64,000 nt of DNA from Calonectria ilicicola (lineage: Eukaryota; Ascomycota; Sordariomycetes; Hypocreales; Nectriaceae): assembly GCA_020809705.1 (NCBI GenBank), contig CP085827.1, positions 6,882,001-6,946,000 of the forward strand. The letters are read 5' to 3'. Positions 33,092 to 44,055 of this stretch are shown here, in pieces; position 1 is the stretch's first letter, and each line of letters opens with the position of its first letter. A program made the translations under genes and the position numbers. The notes under the pieces are model-generated. The model was not told the DNA's origin, did not search any database, and worked only from the letters and a program-made list of their open reading frames with translations.

Positions 33092-34051
33092 ATGAAGGAT
33101 CTGACAACAGAAAATATCACCGAAAATGTCAAAATCTTGAACAACCAGTGCCCGAACCCGAGGATACGATACATCTTGGATCGCTTAGTGACACATCTTC
33201 ATGACTTTGCACGCGAGGCCCGTTTGTCCACAGAAGAATGGCAAGCAGGTATTTCTTTTCTAACAAGAGCTGGTCAGATCAGCAATGAAAAGCGGGCCGA
33301 GTTGATACTGTTGTCTGATGTTCTCGGATTCAGTTTGTTAGTTGACGCAATAAACCATCCCCGTCCGCCAAACGCGACTGAAGGAACAGTTCTGGGCCCG
33401 TTTCACACTCATGATGCGCCTACGGCTAATAACGGATATGTTCTTCATGAAGATCCGGACGCTCCTAGACTTTTGGTCATTGGGTCCATCAAAAGCACCC
33501 GCGGAGAACCCATCCAGGATGTTACTTGCGACGTGTGGGAAGGCGATGCCTACGGGTTCTATGACGTCCAAAATCCGAATAGAACGCAACCTGATGGCCG
33601 AGCTGTTCTTAAAAGCGATCGAAATGGCACATTCTACTTTAATGCAGTGATTCCAGTGCCATATCCAATTCCGATGGATGGTCCTGTTGGTCAGATGCTG
33701 ACTCTGCTCAATCGCCACCCAAACAGGCCTGGCCATATCCACTTCATGCTACAAAAAAGTGGGTACGATACCTTGATCACTGCACTTTACCCACGAGGTG
33801 ATCCATACGAGTCATCCGATCCCGTTTTTGGTGTAAAAGAGACTTTGATCATCGACCTTGAGACCGTTGATGAGGAGACAGCCAGGAAATATAACGCCTC
33901 TGTGGGAATGAAAATGGTCAGATACAGTTTTGTACTCATGGATGACCAAGAAGCTCTTCTTCTTCGTGAGAAGAATTCAAAAGAAGCCCTAGAAAAATTG
34001 GGAATATCCATAGATATTGTCAATGGACTACCGGTGCCAGGGCTCGACTGA
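33092..34051 (+). CDS. Intradiol ring-cleavage dioxygenase, hydroxyquinol 1,2-dioxygenase type
   Basis: Non-heme Fe(III) dioxygenase that opens a catechol or hydroxyquinol ring between the two hydroxyls; single exon, 319 residues. The N-terminal dimerisation domain (Dioxygenase_N) runs from ITENVKILNNQCPNPRIRYI to NATEGTVLGPF. The catalytic beta-barrel follows with CDVWEGDAYGFYDVQ, PVPYPIPMDGPVG and RPGHIHFM. The four iron ligands are the Tyr of GFYDVQ, the Tyr of VPYPIP and the two His of GHIH (Y174, Y208, H232, H234 counting from the upstream ATG at 33041). The GFYDVQ and N-terminal pattern fits the hydroxyquinol 1,2-dioxygenase subgroup better than plain catechol 1,2-dioxygenases. No signal peptide. 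The ATG at 33041 adds 17 residues and is possible. It provides the ring-cleavage step of the block. Confidence 0.92.
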   Translation: MKDLTTENITENVKILNNQCPNPRIRYILDRLVTHLHDFAREARLSTEEWQAGISFLTRAGQISNEKRAELILLSDVLGFSLLVDAINHPRPPNATEGTVLGPFHTHDAPTANNGYVLHEDPDAPRLLVIGSIKSTRGEPIQDVTCDVWEGDAYGFYDVQNPNRTQPDGRAVLKSDRNGTFYFNAVIPVPYPIPMDGPVGQMLTLLNRHPNRPGHIHFMLQKSGYDTLITALYPRGDPYESSDPVFGVKETLIIDLETVDEETARKYNASVGMKMVRYSFVLMDDQEALLLREKNSKEALEKLGISIDIVNGLPVPGLD

Positions 34052-35850
34052 GAAATTTAGTGATCCTGTGCAGCAGTGTAACAAGGCGATACTGATCGGG
34101 ATATTCAGGCAGGGGAAGCGTATGTCCCGATTAAGTAGGAGAATAAAGCTCAAAAATTTCTTGTTCTGGCTATTCCTCCCATTTTTAATAGTAGCTGTAA
34201 AGGCTACTGTGTCCTCTTGGGTCTGCAGAGCTAGGGCCCTACTGTAATAGACCTCAACGGATGAGGCTATTTCCTTGATGGGAGGGAGCTCGTGTTGCAA
34301 GCAGCAAATAAATAAATAAATAGGTTTGAATAAAGTTGGGCGGAAGTTCTAGTAACGTGATATCTCTGATTTAAAACAAATATACTGCTGCGAAGCATAA
34401 ATAATCGGCAAACTTCTTATTTCTCAAACATTATTTGGCCTTCATCGGTTTATTTCACAAAAACTATTTTTACACGTGTTGATAAGGAGCGGGTCGCAAG
34501 CAGTGTTACACCTCACAAAGATGTAAGCAATAACATGACCAATGTTTTTCTCAGCCAGTCATTTCATTCAACTACGCCTCATGGAACATTCAAAACGACA
34601 AAGCTGATCCGACGACAAAGCAGCCTTTTTATCACATTTCCGGCTACGGCAAAAGTGAAGTGAACACTCCGATAATACGCAGCGCAGGCGTGCCATATAT
34701 CCGTTTGACACTGTGCATGCTTCAGAGCACGTGCTAGCTCTTCCAAACTTTAGCTTTCAAGCTAACAAAATGAAAACATTACCAGAAGCATTGGTTGATT
34801 GGGATTTTTAGTGGCTCATCTCTCAAATTACTCAGTTTGCATTTTCGAAATCAGTTTTATTAGTGATTGTCATGATTTCTTCTCCCCTTCCACACCGCAA
34901 CTTAGCTGACGTGGGTCTTGCTACCTTACGGCATAAGATACTGCACGGGCCAAACATACTCGACACATAGCTTCATCTAGCACGTCACTAAGTCTTTTAG
35001 GCCACTTCCAATCGCAAGTGAAAGCTGGGGGGGAAAGTCTGGCACAGATTCATCACTGCAGCTACTTGCTCGATTGGTGTCAATGCCAACGTGGGTCGAA
35101 TCCGAAGAAAAAAAAAGAATTCATTACCACGAAGGCAACCGGCAGCTTTGATCAAACAGATTGCATGGGGTAGGTAAATGTAACGTAGTGGAGACCGATA
35201 GTGTGGAGTGTTACTCACAACTTATCATTATGCCGTTTTTTGCCGTCCACGCGATGCAAGCCATGGAAGTGGCCGGGTCCATTTGCAAAACGCGAAATTT
35301 AGCAGCAATCATGCTTGCTCCAACTTACTTCATTTTTAGTACTCTAAACTGCATGGCCACCAACATGCATGCCCCTGTGTTTGAGATCCCCACCTGCTAA
35401 GGCTTCTAGTAAAAATAAATAACTCACTCGTGCCACTGCTGCGATTAGCTACCCCTCATGAGGCTTGATCCTCCAGCCCCTCTTACCCCGCCTAATTCTT
35501 GGCACGTGGACATGATTTTCAGGTCGCTTAATCACGGAATTCACCACAACTTGACTTATGTAGGATGACTACTTTTCATGACATGAACGATTCGGCATTG
35601 TGTTGAAAATTTTCCACTTTATAAGAGCACCGGGATAATGAATGTTCAACGACGGCTATATCTAGGCTCACTATAATTAAGGATAGACTGACTCTACGTA
35701 TTTGGATTAAGCCTGCTGGCCCACTGTCCCACATAGTCGAGTCAGTCAAATCTTCGTGCCACCCAACCTTTTCCACCCCTCATTTCCGCCGACCAATCTA
35801 CCTTCTCGCATCACCTTCACATTCTGATTTCCTGTGAACTGTCAGTGACC
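34052..35850. other. Gene-free stretch with AAAT microsatellite
   Basis: About 1.8 kb between the dioxygenase and the dehalogenase. It contains a short (AAAT)n run at 34306-34322. ORFs at 35161-35400 and 35576-35776 are featureless. The right end is the dehalogenase promoter, with CT-rich sequence just before the start. Nothing else was recognised. Confidence 0.45.
34306..34322. repeat. (AAAT)n microsatellite
   Basis: About four tetranucleotide units just downstream of the intradiol dioxygenase gene. Simple repeat. Confidence 0.55.
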
Positions 35851-36606
35851 ATGGTTAGCCAACGACCCCTCACTGATTTCAGGTGTCTCACCTTTGACTG
35901 CTATGGGACCCTTGTTGACTGGGAGGGTGGCATTTACACTGCTCTCGGCCCCTTGACCAAGCAGATCCCCGAGTCTCACCCTCTCTACAACAACCGACCT
36001 GCTACTCTGAAAGCTTTCATCAAGCACGAGACTGCCGTCCAGATTGAACAGCCCACTGAGCTCTACAGCAAAGTTCTAGCCGCTGCATACACCCACTTCG
36101 CCGCCGAACTAGGTGTCTCAACAGATGAACAGGATGCCGCTCGATTTGGCGCGGGTGTCGGAGACTGGCCTGTATTTCCTGACACCATTGACGCTCTCCA
36201 GCGTCTAAAGAAGCATTTCAAGCTTGTCATTCTCTCCAATGTGGACAAAGAATCGTTCGCCCGCACTCTAGCCAAGCAATTTATAGGCATCGAGTTCGAT
36301 GCTATTTACATTGCTGAGGAGATTGGCTCATACAAACCCGATTTGCGAAACTTCCAGTATCTTATTGAGCATTGCGACAAGGATCTGGGGGTAAAAAAAG
36401 AGGACATTATCCATACCGCTCAGAGTCTATTTCATGACCAAGTTCCAGCCACCGAAATTGGTCTAATATGTGCCTGGATTGAACGTGGAGAGGATGTCGA
36501 GTCTGTCATGGGTGGAAATCTTGAAGCCCTCGGCGACAAAGTGAAGTTGTCATGGCGCTACAAAAATATGGGTGCTTTTGCAGATGGTTTTGAGCAGGGA
36601 GCTTAA
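35851..36606 (+). CDS. HAD-superfamily haloacid dehalogenase, type II-like
   Basis: Predicted hydrolase of the HAD superfamily, closest to (S)-2-haloacid dehalogenases, 251 residues, single exon. Motif I is LTFDCYGTLVDWE with nucleophile Asp16. Motif II is LSNVD, motif III is the Lys in GSYKPD, and the C-terminal acid region is HTAQSLFHDQVPA. A cap domain lies between motifs I and II. In place of the usual DDxxxAD motif IV it has HTAQSLFHD, as in dehalogenase-type members. It hydrolyses a C-halogen or phosphate bond; fungal members often have unknown natural substrates. It lies between the dioxygenase and the CoA ligase, so it may belong to the same catabolic block, but nothing in the sequence proves this. 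The start is the ATG in a good context (gtgaccATGG). Confidence 0.88.
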   Translation: MVSQRPLTDFRCLTFDCYGTLVDWEGGIYTALGPLTKQIPESHPLYNNRPATLKAFIKHETAVQIEQPTELYSKVLAAAYTHFAAELGVSTDEQDAARFGAGVGDWPVFPDTIDALQRLKKHFKLVILSNVDKESFARTLAKQFIGIEFDAIYIAEEIGSYKPDLRNFQYLIEHCDKDLGVKKEDIIHTAQSLFHDQVPATEIGLICAWIERGEDVESVMGGNLEALGDKVKLSWRYKNMGAFADGFEQGA

Positions 36607-37600
36607 AAATAAACGATGAAAAGTATGACTCTGATGAGACTTAGATGGGTGCCGGATGCATCTGGCATGAACTGACCAGAATTATTGCCTATCGTGTTTA
36701 AATACTACAGTGTAGTTTTTAGAATCTATATATCTTCATCGGACAGATGTAGGTATCGCTATTTCCAGAGAACTCAATCAAAACCTGTAAAAGCACTTTT
36801 CAAAACATCAAGTTTGGGTCTTGTCAAGATTTCGTAGAATCTGTTTTAATGGTGATAGTCGAAGCAATAAAAAGAACATTTTCATCCGTCCGCTATTTTC
36901 CTACAAGCTTCAAAGTTGAGACATATTGATTTATATTGCTGTTGTCTAGTCATCTCTGTCTGTACACTTTCACGCTTTGTTGAGATACTTCTTAGATTAC
37001 AGAAGAGATCTAAAGAAAGGGAATTTATTCGATTATCTACCGCAAAAGTTCACGAAATCAGTCCATGCTATCGGGCACCAACTTTATAGATATCTATGAC
37101 GTGATAACTGCAGCCAATCAACATAACAAGTCATTTCCTAACTAAATGGTTGTTATCAATGGCTCTGAGAACATAATCGAGTACATGTCCACCAATACTT
37201 TAATGTAGGTGATATTTGTGGTGGCTTCCATAAACTAAGGCTCCATAGCATCGATGAATTTCGTAAGATTTTATTCCCAATACACCCAGAGCCTTGAGAT
37301 GGGTGTGTTACATGTAACACCAGCAAAGCTCTATATAGGCCCTCTATGACTAGGAAGAAAATACAGTTAGTTAATGGCTGTCACATGCCACTCCACTGCC
37401 CCAAACAGAGTACATGGGGAATATAAGAGCAACTCGTCTACGACACATCGGAACACAGTGGTGATCTTTAGATTATCAATAATTCTAATCTTGCTTTCTT
37501 CTGCAAAATTTATGTAGACTGAACATTTCAGAATAGTGTACAATCCCATTTTTGACACTAAATTAATATCGGCATGTTATTTGTTCCAAGTTCATCCATC
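36607..37600. other. Convergent intergenic region
   Basis: About 1 kb, AT-rich, between the stops of the dehalogenase and the CoA ligase. No coding or RNA signal was seen. Confidence 0.4.
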
Positions 37601-39644
37601 CTACTCATCATCATCGTCTGAAGAAAAATCGAATACCTCTACAGCACCTGCAGCAGGCCGTCTCCTTTCCTCAGCGCGGGCCTTGGCTAATTCTTTTAGA
37701 ACTTTGCGCTGTGTCTTTCCTGCTGCCGTCTTGGCAATAGCATCAACAAACTCGATGCCTCCAGCAAGGCGCTTGTGTTGGGCAAACTCATTGTTCACAT
37801 ATTCATTCACCTCATCCCTTAGAGATACATCATTCTCGCCCTTGAATGCTGGTGCCTTGACAATGAAAGCCACAGGGAGCTCACCAGCAGCGTCATCGGG
37901 AATTGGCACAACTGCGGCATCACTGATCTTGGGATGGCGGAGAAGGAAATGTTCCAGCTCTGCAGGAGAAACTTGCAAACCCTAAATCCGATTAGCACAC
38001 AATTTGATTTTGACCTGAGTTTTCGAAGACTAGAACATACCCTAACTTTAATCAATTCCTTGATGCGATCAATAATGAAAAGATGGTCGTGACCAGCAGG
38101 GCTTTGTCTAAACTCGGACAAATCACCTGTTTTCATCCACCCATCGTCCGTGTACATAGCCTTTGTCTCCTCGTCATTGTCAAGATATCCGAGGAAAAGG
38201 GTAGGTGATCGAACAAGCAACTCTCCAGGCTTTCCATATTCAGTAATTTCACGGCCCTCATCATCGATCAAACGGCCCTCACAGCCTGGGAGGAGATGAC
38301 CGCAGGTACCAAATATGTGGTCGATTGGGTTTCCGAGAGTAACAGCAACAGTGGTTTCAGTCAGACCGTATCCTTGGATAAGATCACAGCCAGAGACGAG
38401 CTTGTCAAATGCATTTGCAACCTCCTTGGACAAACTTGATGCGCCTACGACAGCAGCATTGACATGGCTCAAGTCATACTTGGCCACAAGAGCAGGAGCC
38501 TTCATCATAGCAGCAATCAACGGAGGAACCTATTTTCCATAAAAGTCAGCTAATCCCTCTGACATAAGTCAGTGATGATGTTGATGTGACTAACCAACCA
38601 GAGCCGCGCAATGTGGTAGTCATTGATGGTTTTGAGAGTCTCTTCGAGATCAAATCTAGGCAAAACAACAATTCCATCACCTCTATAGAGACCGACTTGA
38701 GAGACACCAATCAAGCCAAGGTTGTGGCTGGTAGGAAGTACACCGAGGGCGAATTCTGGCCCAGTTTTTTTATATGTAGCGTCAGAGGTACAGCATTGTA
38801 GAATCATGGCAATGACATTCTTGTGGGACACCTTGGCATTTTTCTGGCAACATTCACAGTTAATTTATTTCTCTCAAGAGATGGCAGATCAAGAACACAT
38901 ACAGGTAGACCAGAGGTACCACTAGAACAGCAGAGGAAAGCAGTTTGGCGAGCGCCTTGACCCTCAGTCCAGGCCAGTGATTCCAGTGGAGGTAACCGGC
39001 GGCCCTCTTGGATAAGTTGGTCCACAGTCGGGATGCCAGGAGGATTCGCAGCACCTTCAAGAATTTTAGAGGGAAGGTCAAGCAAAAAGATGTTCTCTTT
39101 GGGAACACCGGCTTGAGTGGCGGCCTCAAGAGCCTTCTTCAGAAGAGGCAAGCATGTGAACAAAGCCTTGCAGCCCACTCTCTTCAATTGATGAGTGAGT
39201 TCTGGCACTGAATAGGCCGCGTTGATGGAGTTTGAAACACCATTGATACGCTGAGTAGCCCAAGCGGTTGTCAAATTGTCAATCTACAGTGTCTGGGTTA
39301 GTACACACTCAAGCGGCCGGCGGGGAGCTAATTTTTACCGTATTAAGACTGTAAATGCACGTGATTTTGTCAAGCTCGTTGCCTTCGTTAACCTTCCACC
39401 CGAGCCTCTTGGCAAGAGTGCGGGCCAAGAACTCAATGCGATCTTTAACCTCGATCGCAGAATGCGACCTGCCAGAGATGCCACAGGTAAAGGGAGGCTT
39501 GGAAGTGGCAAGGGGGTGGCGCCCCAATTTTTTACTATCACCAAACAGGAATTCGTGAACTGGCAACGTCTCTGGTGGGGAGAACGGGAGCTGGGGGATA
39601 TAGGAAGGGGGCTTGAAGGTCATGGTGTTAGGTATTTGTCGCAC
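37601..39644 (-). CDS. Acyl-CoA synthetase, 4-coumarate-CoA-ligase-like
   Basis: AMP-binding acid:CoA ligase of 601 residues that activates a carboxylic acid through an acyl-adenylate. Exons: 39644-39339, 39283-38903, 38843-38595, 38529-38041 and 37981-37601, exactly in frame. The phosphate-binding motif is CSSGTSGLPKNAKVSH. A further motif is GYGLTETT, followed by GELLVRSPTLFLGYL, the adenylate-binding TGDLSEF, and the hinge IIDRIKELIKVRGLQVSPAELE. The C-terminal catalytic Lys lies in TAAGKTQRKVLKEL. The C-terminus is strongly acidic (FDFSSDDDDE) and lacks the peroxisomal SKL-type signal common in fungal members. The second ATG (MTFKPPS, 39623) is an equally good start. In this context it could activate an aromatic or ring-cleavage acid, by inference. 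Confidence 0.9.
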
Positions 39645-41736
39645 AGTTTGGTGATTATACGGATGTTTACAATGAACTTGGTTGGGAAGGTCTCAGCACC
39701 ACGGTTTTATTGGTACCAATGAGTACACGTGTGGCTGTGCGCACAACGCAGCGTATTATAGACCCCAACCATGCCGCCTTCTATTAATCGCTTGGCAGAC
39801 CTTACGTAGCACGTGTGAGTCCACCTCACAGCACGCCAGTCTAAGGCTACAACCCTTGCAGCAGAGGTAGTAAGTTTAAGGCAGCAAAACCATTAGCAAC
39901 CTAAAAAGGAACAAGAAAAATGGCATATGGTTCAGGCGAGCCCATCAAGCTCAACATACTGTTATAATACATTGGGCGATCATTGTTTTTATGTGAACAC
40001 AATATGTGCTTTCGCATTTGGCACTGCGCGCCACACAAGTGATTGCCTTCATGTCTTCTTGCCAACAACAAATAAAAAAGACGACATGACGTATGCCGAA
40101 GTAGATGCAGTGGTGCAAGGGTCAGAGGCATGCTGAAAACATCAGACTAGGGGTGCCTTTAGTCAATGTACATTCGCCTTGACTTACGTGAAAAACCAGT
40201 GGTCGTCTGACGTAAGTGACAAACAGGTCAAAGCGTAGACGCCCGAACGCTTGGGGAAGGTCAGACGACGGAACGCGCTGTGTGGACCAACTAATTTCCT
40301 CGGATACGGGGGCCCAGGGCGCCCAAGTGTTTTTGTCCAGTGAAGCGGAGTTGACCACTGGATTTGTTAGAATGATTTTTTTCTTTTTTAGATCGATTTA
40401 CAAATCATATGTCCAATTTTCCCCTTGTCTCTTGATTTAATTTCTGCGGTGCGGTATATATGTAACACAGGAAGAGGGCTTTTTTCCTGGAGACAAAGAT
40501 CAGTTATCGCTGAGGCAAAAGATCAAGCAACGAATGTGTCACATGGAATACCTTTATTTGCACTACGCATGAGCGGGATGTTCACTTCACCTTTGCCTAG
40601 TGCAACGGTTATTTGACAGAATGCAGTTACTAGTACCATTCATTAGGTCCAGCACATCCGATGACAACGACACCTGTACGGCGACGCCTGTCACAATATA
40701 TTTCTCTTTTTTTATTTGTCTTTTTGTCCGCTTCGGTAGAAATTGCAACGCTTAACAAGCAAAGCAAACTTAGATAAATCTGGAAAATAAGGAATATTCA
40801 ATTACTTGGGGTACAGTGGATAGAACTAGACACGAGATAAAGGCTTCAAGCCTAAATCTCCAAGTAGCGATGTGGTCTGCACTTGATTCGTTGTTGCTTG
40901 AGAAATTGTTGATTTTAAATAACTCCTGTTTTATGTGCCCAGCAATAATCACCATCAAATCACTACCATGACTTATGCCAGCAAGGTTTGCCGTGTGAGC
41001 TTGTTGAACCTCAGTGTAATTGTGGTTCTGAGTTTTTATTGTAGCTCATGATGGGGCCTTGGTGATCATTATCGACGACTGAAGCGATTGCTCGTGAATA
41101 GCATCAAAGAACATCAAGCTAATTTAACTTGTAAGATACTATTCATGGACGAGGTACTGTTTTTTCATGGTCGTTTGAAGTTGTTAGTTAATGGATGGTG
41201 GTCGATTCTGAGTCTATAGAACACGATTCAGAGAACTTGTATTTTCGATGAGCTGATTCCAGGACTGACCAAAACAAATATAACAAGCATTGAGCCTCAA
41301 TGCCATTTGATATTTACGAATGGCCATTATTCGAAACAACATTATTTTCATCCCATCATTAGGTCCTTCTGATAATCAGTTCACCTTGCCCATTGTTTCA
41401 GCTAACGTCGGAGATACAATAAAGGGGCATATGGAGGAATGTATCAATGTGACGTTATCCTAATGAGCCAAGATGCATTCCATCGCACACATCCTCAACA
41501 CCATCTAAAATGGCGATCGAAGACCTAGAGATAATAAACTAGAAATATTTTGTCCACTAACTTGATACAAAACTCTACTAGAGCCCAGTATTGAAGGCAT
41601 TCTCCCCGTCCAAGTCATCCAAACCCAACTCAAACCAGCCACCAAGCAATCTAGCTCAATCCAACCAAGCCAATATTAACAAAAAATATGTCAAGCGCAG
41701 ATATAGCCCAACTACGCCCGGTACTTGATGCAAGGT

Positions 41737-41763
41737 ACAATACCACCTCTGCAGTGGTATTGT
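41737..41763. repeat. Perfect 10-bp inverted repeat, 7-nt loop
   Basis: The left arm ACAATACCAC (41737-41746) and right arm GTGGTATTGT (41754-41763) are perfect complements around CTCTGCA. It would form a stable hairpin in RNA from either strand. It overlaps a tiny ORF starting at 41691 (37 codons) that I do not recognise. Confidence 0.4.
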
Positions 41764-42794
41764 GGTATTTTGGACATGACAGAATAGAAATGATCTTTTA
41801 GCGCCGAACCTTTTAGTTAATTGAACAAGGGCCAGGAATTCCTTTGATACTAGGTTCTAATAGAGACATTGTGAAAACCAGTTGTGGCAGCCCTCGATGG
41901 CCTCATCGGCCTCAATGCGTTGCCGCAGCCCCACAGCCAATTGGGGCTTGACCTAGCTATAAAACACATAGTTGACTACTCTTTATTTCACAGGAAATCA
42001 AGCCTCTTTAAATCTCTTTCTATGACCCCATGACTAAAGTGAGACAGATACCTAGAAAGCTATTGGGTTCAGGGATGTGCGTTAGGGTTCACATCTTGGC
42101 GAGGGAAGCCATCTCAAATACGGCTGTCTCAGTTTTCTTTTTTTTTTTTTTTCATGAGGGCATCAAGGCTGTTTACAGGTATCGAATTTCAGATAGCCGT
42201 TATGTACTAAATAGCGACAGTCTAATTGGAGTTTTCTCTCAATAAACGAAGCAAACGCATTGTGACAGCTGTGCTGGGCACTTGTACCAAGGCGCAAAAG
42301 ACAGGTCAATAGTCGCTATTGCGGCAATTACTGCAGAACGTAACAGCGCCTAAGAGCGCCTGTACCAGTGATCTATTCGAAAAGAGCCCGTAGGTGTATC
42401 AGGCCGTAATACGGATTAGCAAATCCAGAGAAAGAATACGAGTGACAAAATCGGTTTACGACTATATCAAATGGAATCTCCGATCAGTGTTTCGGGTTCG
42501 AAATTGACATGTGTTTTTTATGTAATAACAGGAATAGTGTTTTTCAATCTTTTACTTTCCAGAATAATATATAACGAAAGATACCTGCCGAAAGGTAAAC
42601 GAATCATTCCCCGCTCCCCTAGCCAGTCTTGAACAGCCATCAATGAGGAGCTACTCAAGTTATTTCTATGCAAGTTTGAGAGGTTTTTATGAGCTATAGT
42701 TTTCTTTAAATGCAACAGACCCCCCTCCATAGGCACCAATGCCGCACCAGACCAAAATAGTACGAAAACGCACTACAGAGAACAGGCTATCGGA

Positions 42795-42818
42795 ACATTC
42801 ACATTCACATTCACATTT
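42795..42818. repeat. Hexamer tandem repeat (ACATTC)n
   Basis: Three perfect ACATTC copies followed by a fourth copy with one change. A minor microsatellite in gene-free sequence. Confidence 0.5.
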
Positions 42819-44055
42819 TTCCTTGCAGCTCGATCAGTTCATGTTTTTATCCAATTGAAGACTCTCTCCGGATTCATACAACTAATTTTCTCGTCATGTA
42901 TGTACCAATCACCCGTGGCATGGCGTCTGAATCAACCCCGAAGTTAGAGGGGGTAGGTGTATAATCCACATCAGACAGTCAGTCCAAGAGAGCGTAGTTC
43001 CATGCAGCATAAGTCGTCAACTTTTAACCCAAATATCCTAAACCAAGACACTGTTTGCGACACAGAAAACCAACTAGAAGGCGTCGTTTTAAATAAATTC
43101 CAGTAATCGAGTAATCGACTTGTCACCTGGGCATTTGTGACTGAGCTAAGGCGATCTTGACTCGTCAGCATCATACTCAATCGAGAATTCCAAGCCTCAT
43201 CAGCCTTCACATACATGAGAAGGATGAGATGGATACGGATTATACATATTGAGTACCTGCCTCGAAACTCACCACGGAGATCTTCATTTAACTCGATTAG
43301 CAATGAGTGTTTCTATGAGAACCGAACAATCCAGAGTTGATATTTTTCTTTTGTTTCTTTTTTAACCTCGCTGTAAATAGATCCTATCAAGCTGACTAAA
43401 AATCTTGTTATCATCGGCTTTGTATCTCCGAGCGCAGGTCACCTATTTGCGTATTTACGGATTCCTAAGTGCAAATCCGGAGTGAAATACGTTGAGGGTG
43501 TATTAATATTTCACAATGGAAACACTGAAACCCTCAGATTCACACAAGTATGGACTGTCTTCATGGAGCACAATACGACCTGCCATCACATCAAATGGGA
43601 AGATATTTTAGATCAGGCCTGTACGGACAACACGATATTATACATACTTCCAAAGTATACTAATATGCAAAGAACATTAGGGGGAAACAATTTAGTGGTA
43701 GGAAAAAAAAATTTTAGCTTATAATAATGTAAGTACTCTCTCTCTCTACTTATGACTTTTCTTTTCAAGACTCCTCAAAGCTTAAAACCTTTGTTTTTGT
43801 TTCTTCGCGCGGGACAAGACTCCACCGTGCTATATGTCGTTAATCATCAGGGTTCAAGGGCAGGTCGCCATAACCTTCTCTCATTGAAAATCTCAAAAAG
43901 GCCAGACTCCCAGCCTTGGAAGCTTTCCTGTCCTCGCCAGTTCACGGCCAGACAAGTTTATTTATTTTCGTTTTTCCGGCAACCCATTCAGGTCTGCGTT
44001 GCCTCCCAGTCGCTCTTTTCAAAATATTGTACCTAGGTTGAAGAAAGGAAACCTT

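Larger units (their letters stand above)
39645..44055. other. Large AT-rich gene-free block
   Basis: About 4.4 kb with no ORF above about 110 codons that shows any family feature. It contains a (ACATTC)3 repeat at 42795-42818, a CT run at 43735-43747, a T tract near 42140 and a perfect 10-bp inverted repeat at 41737-41763. The left edge is the CoA-ligase promoter. It may be old transposon sequence degraded by repeat-induced point mutation, but no transposase or terminal repeat can be recognised. Confidence 0.45.
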
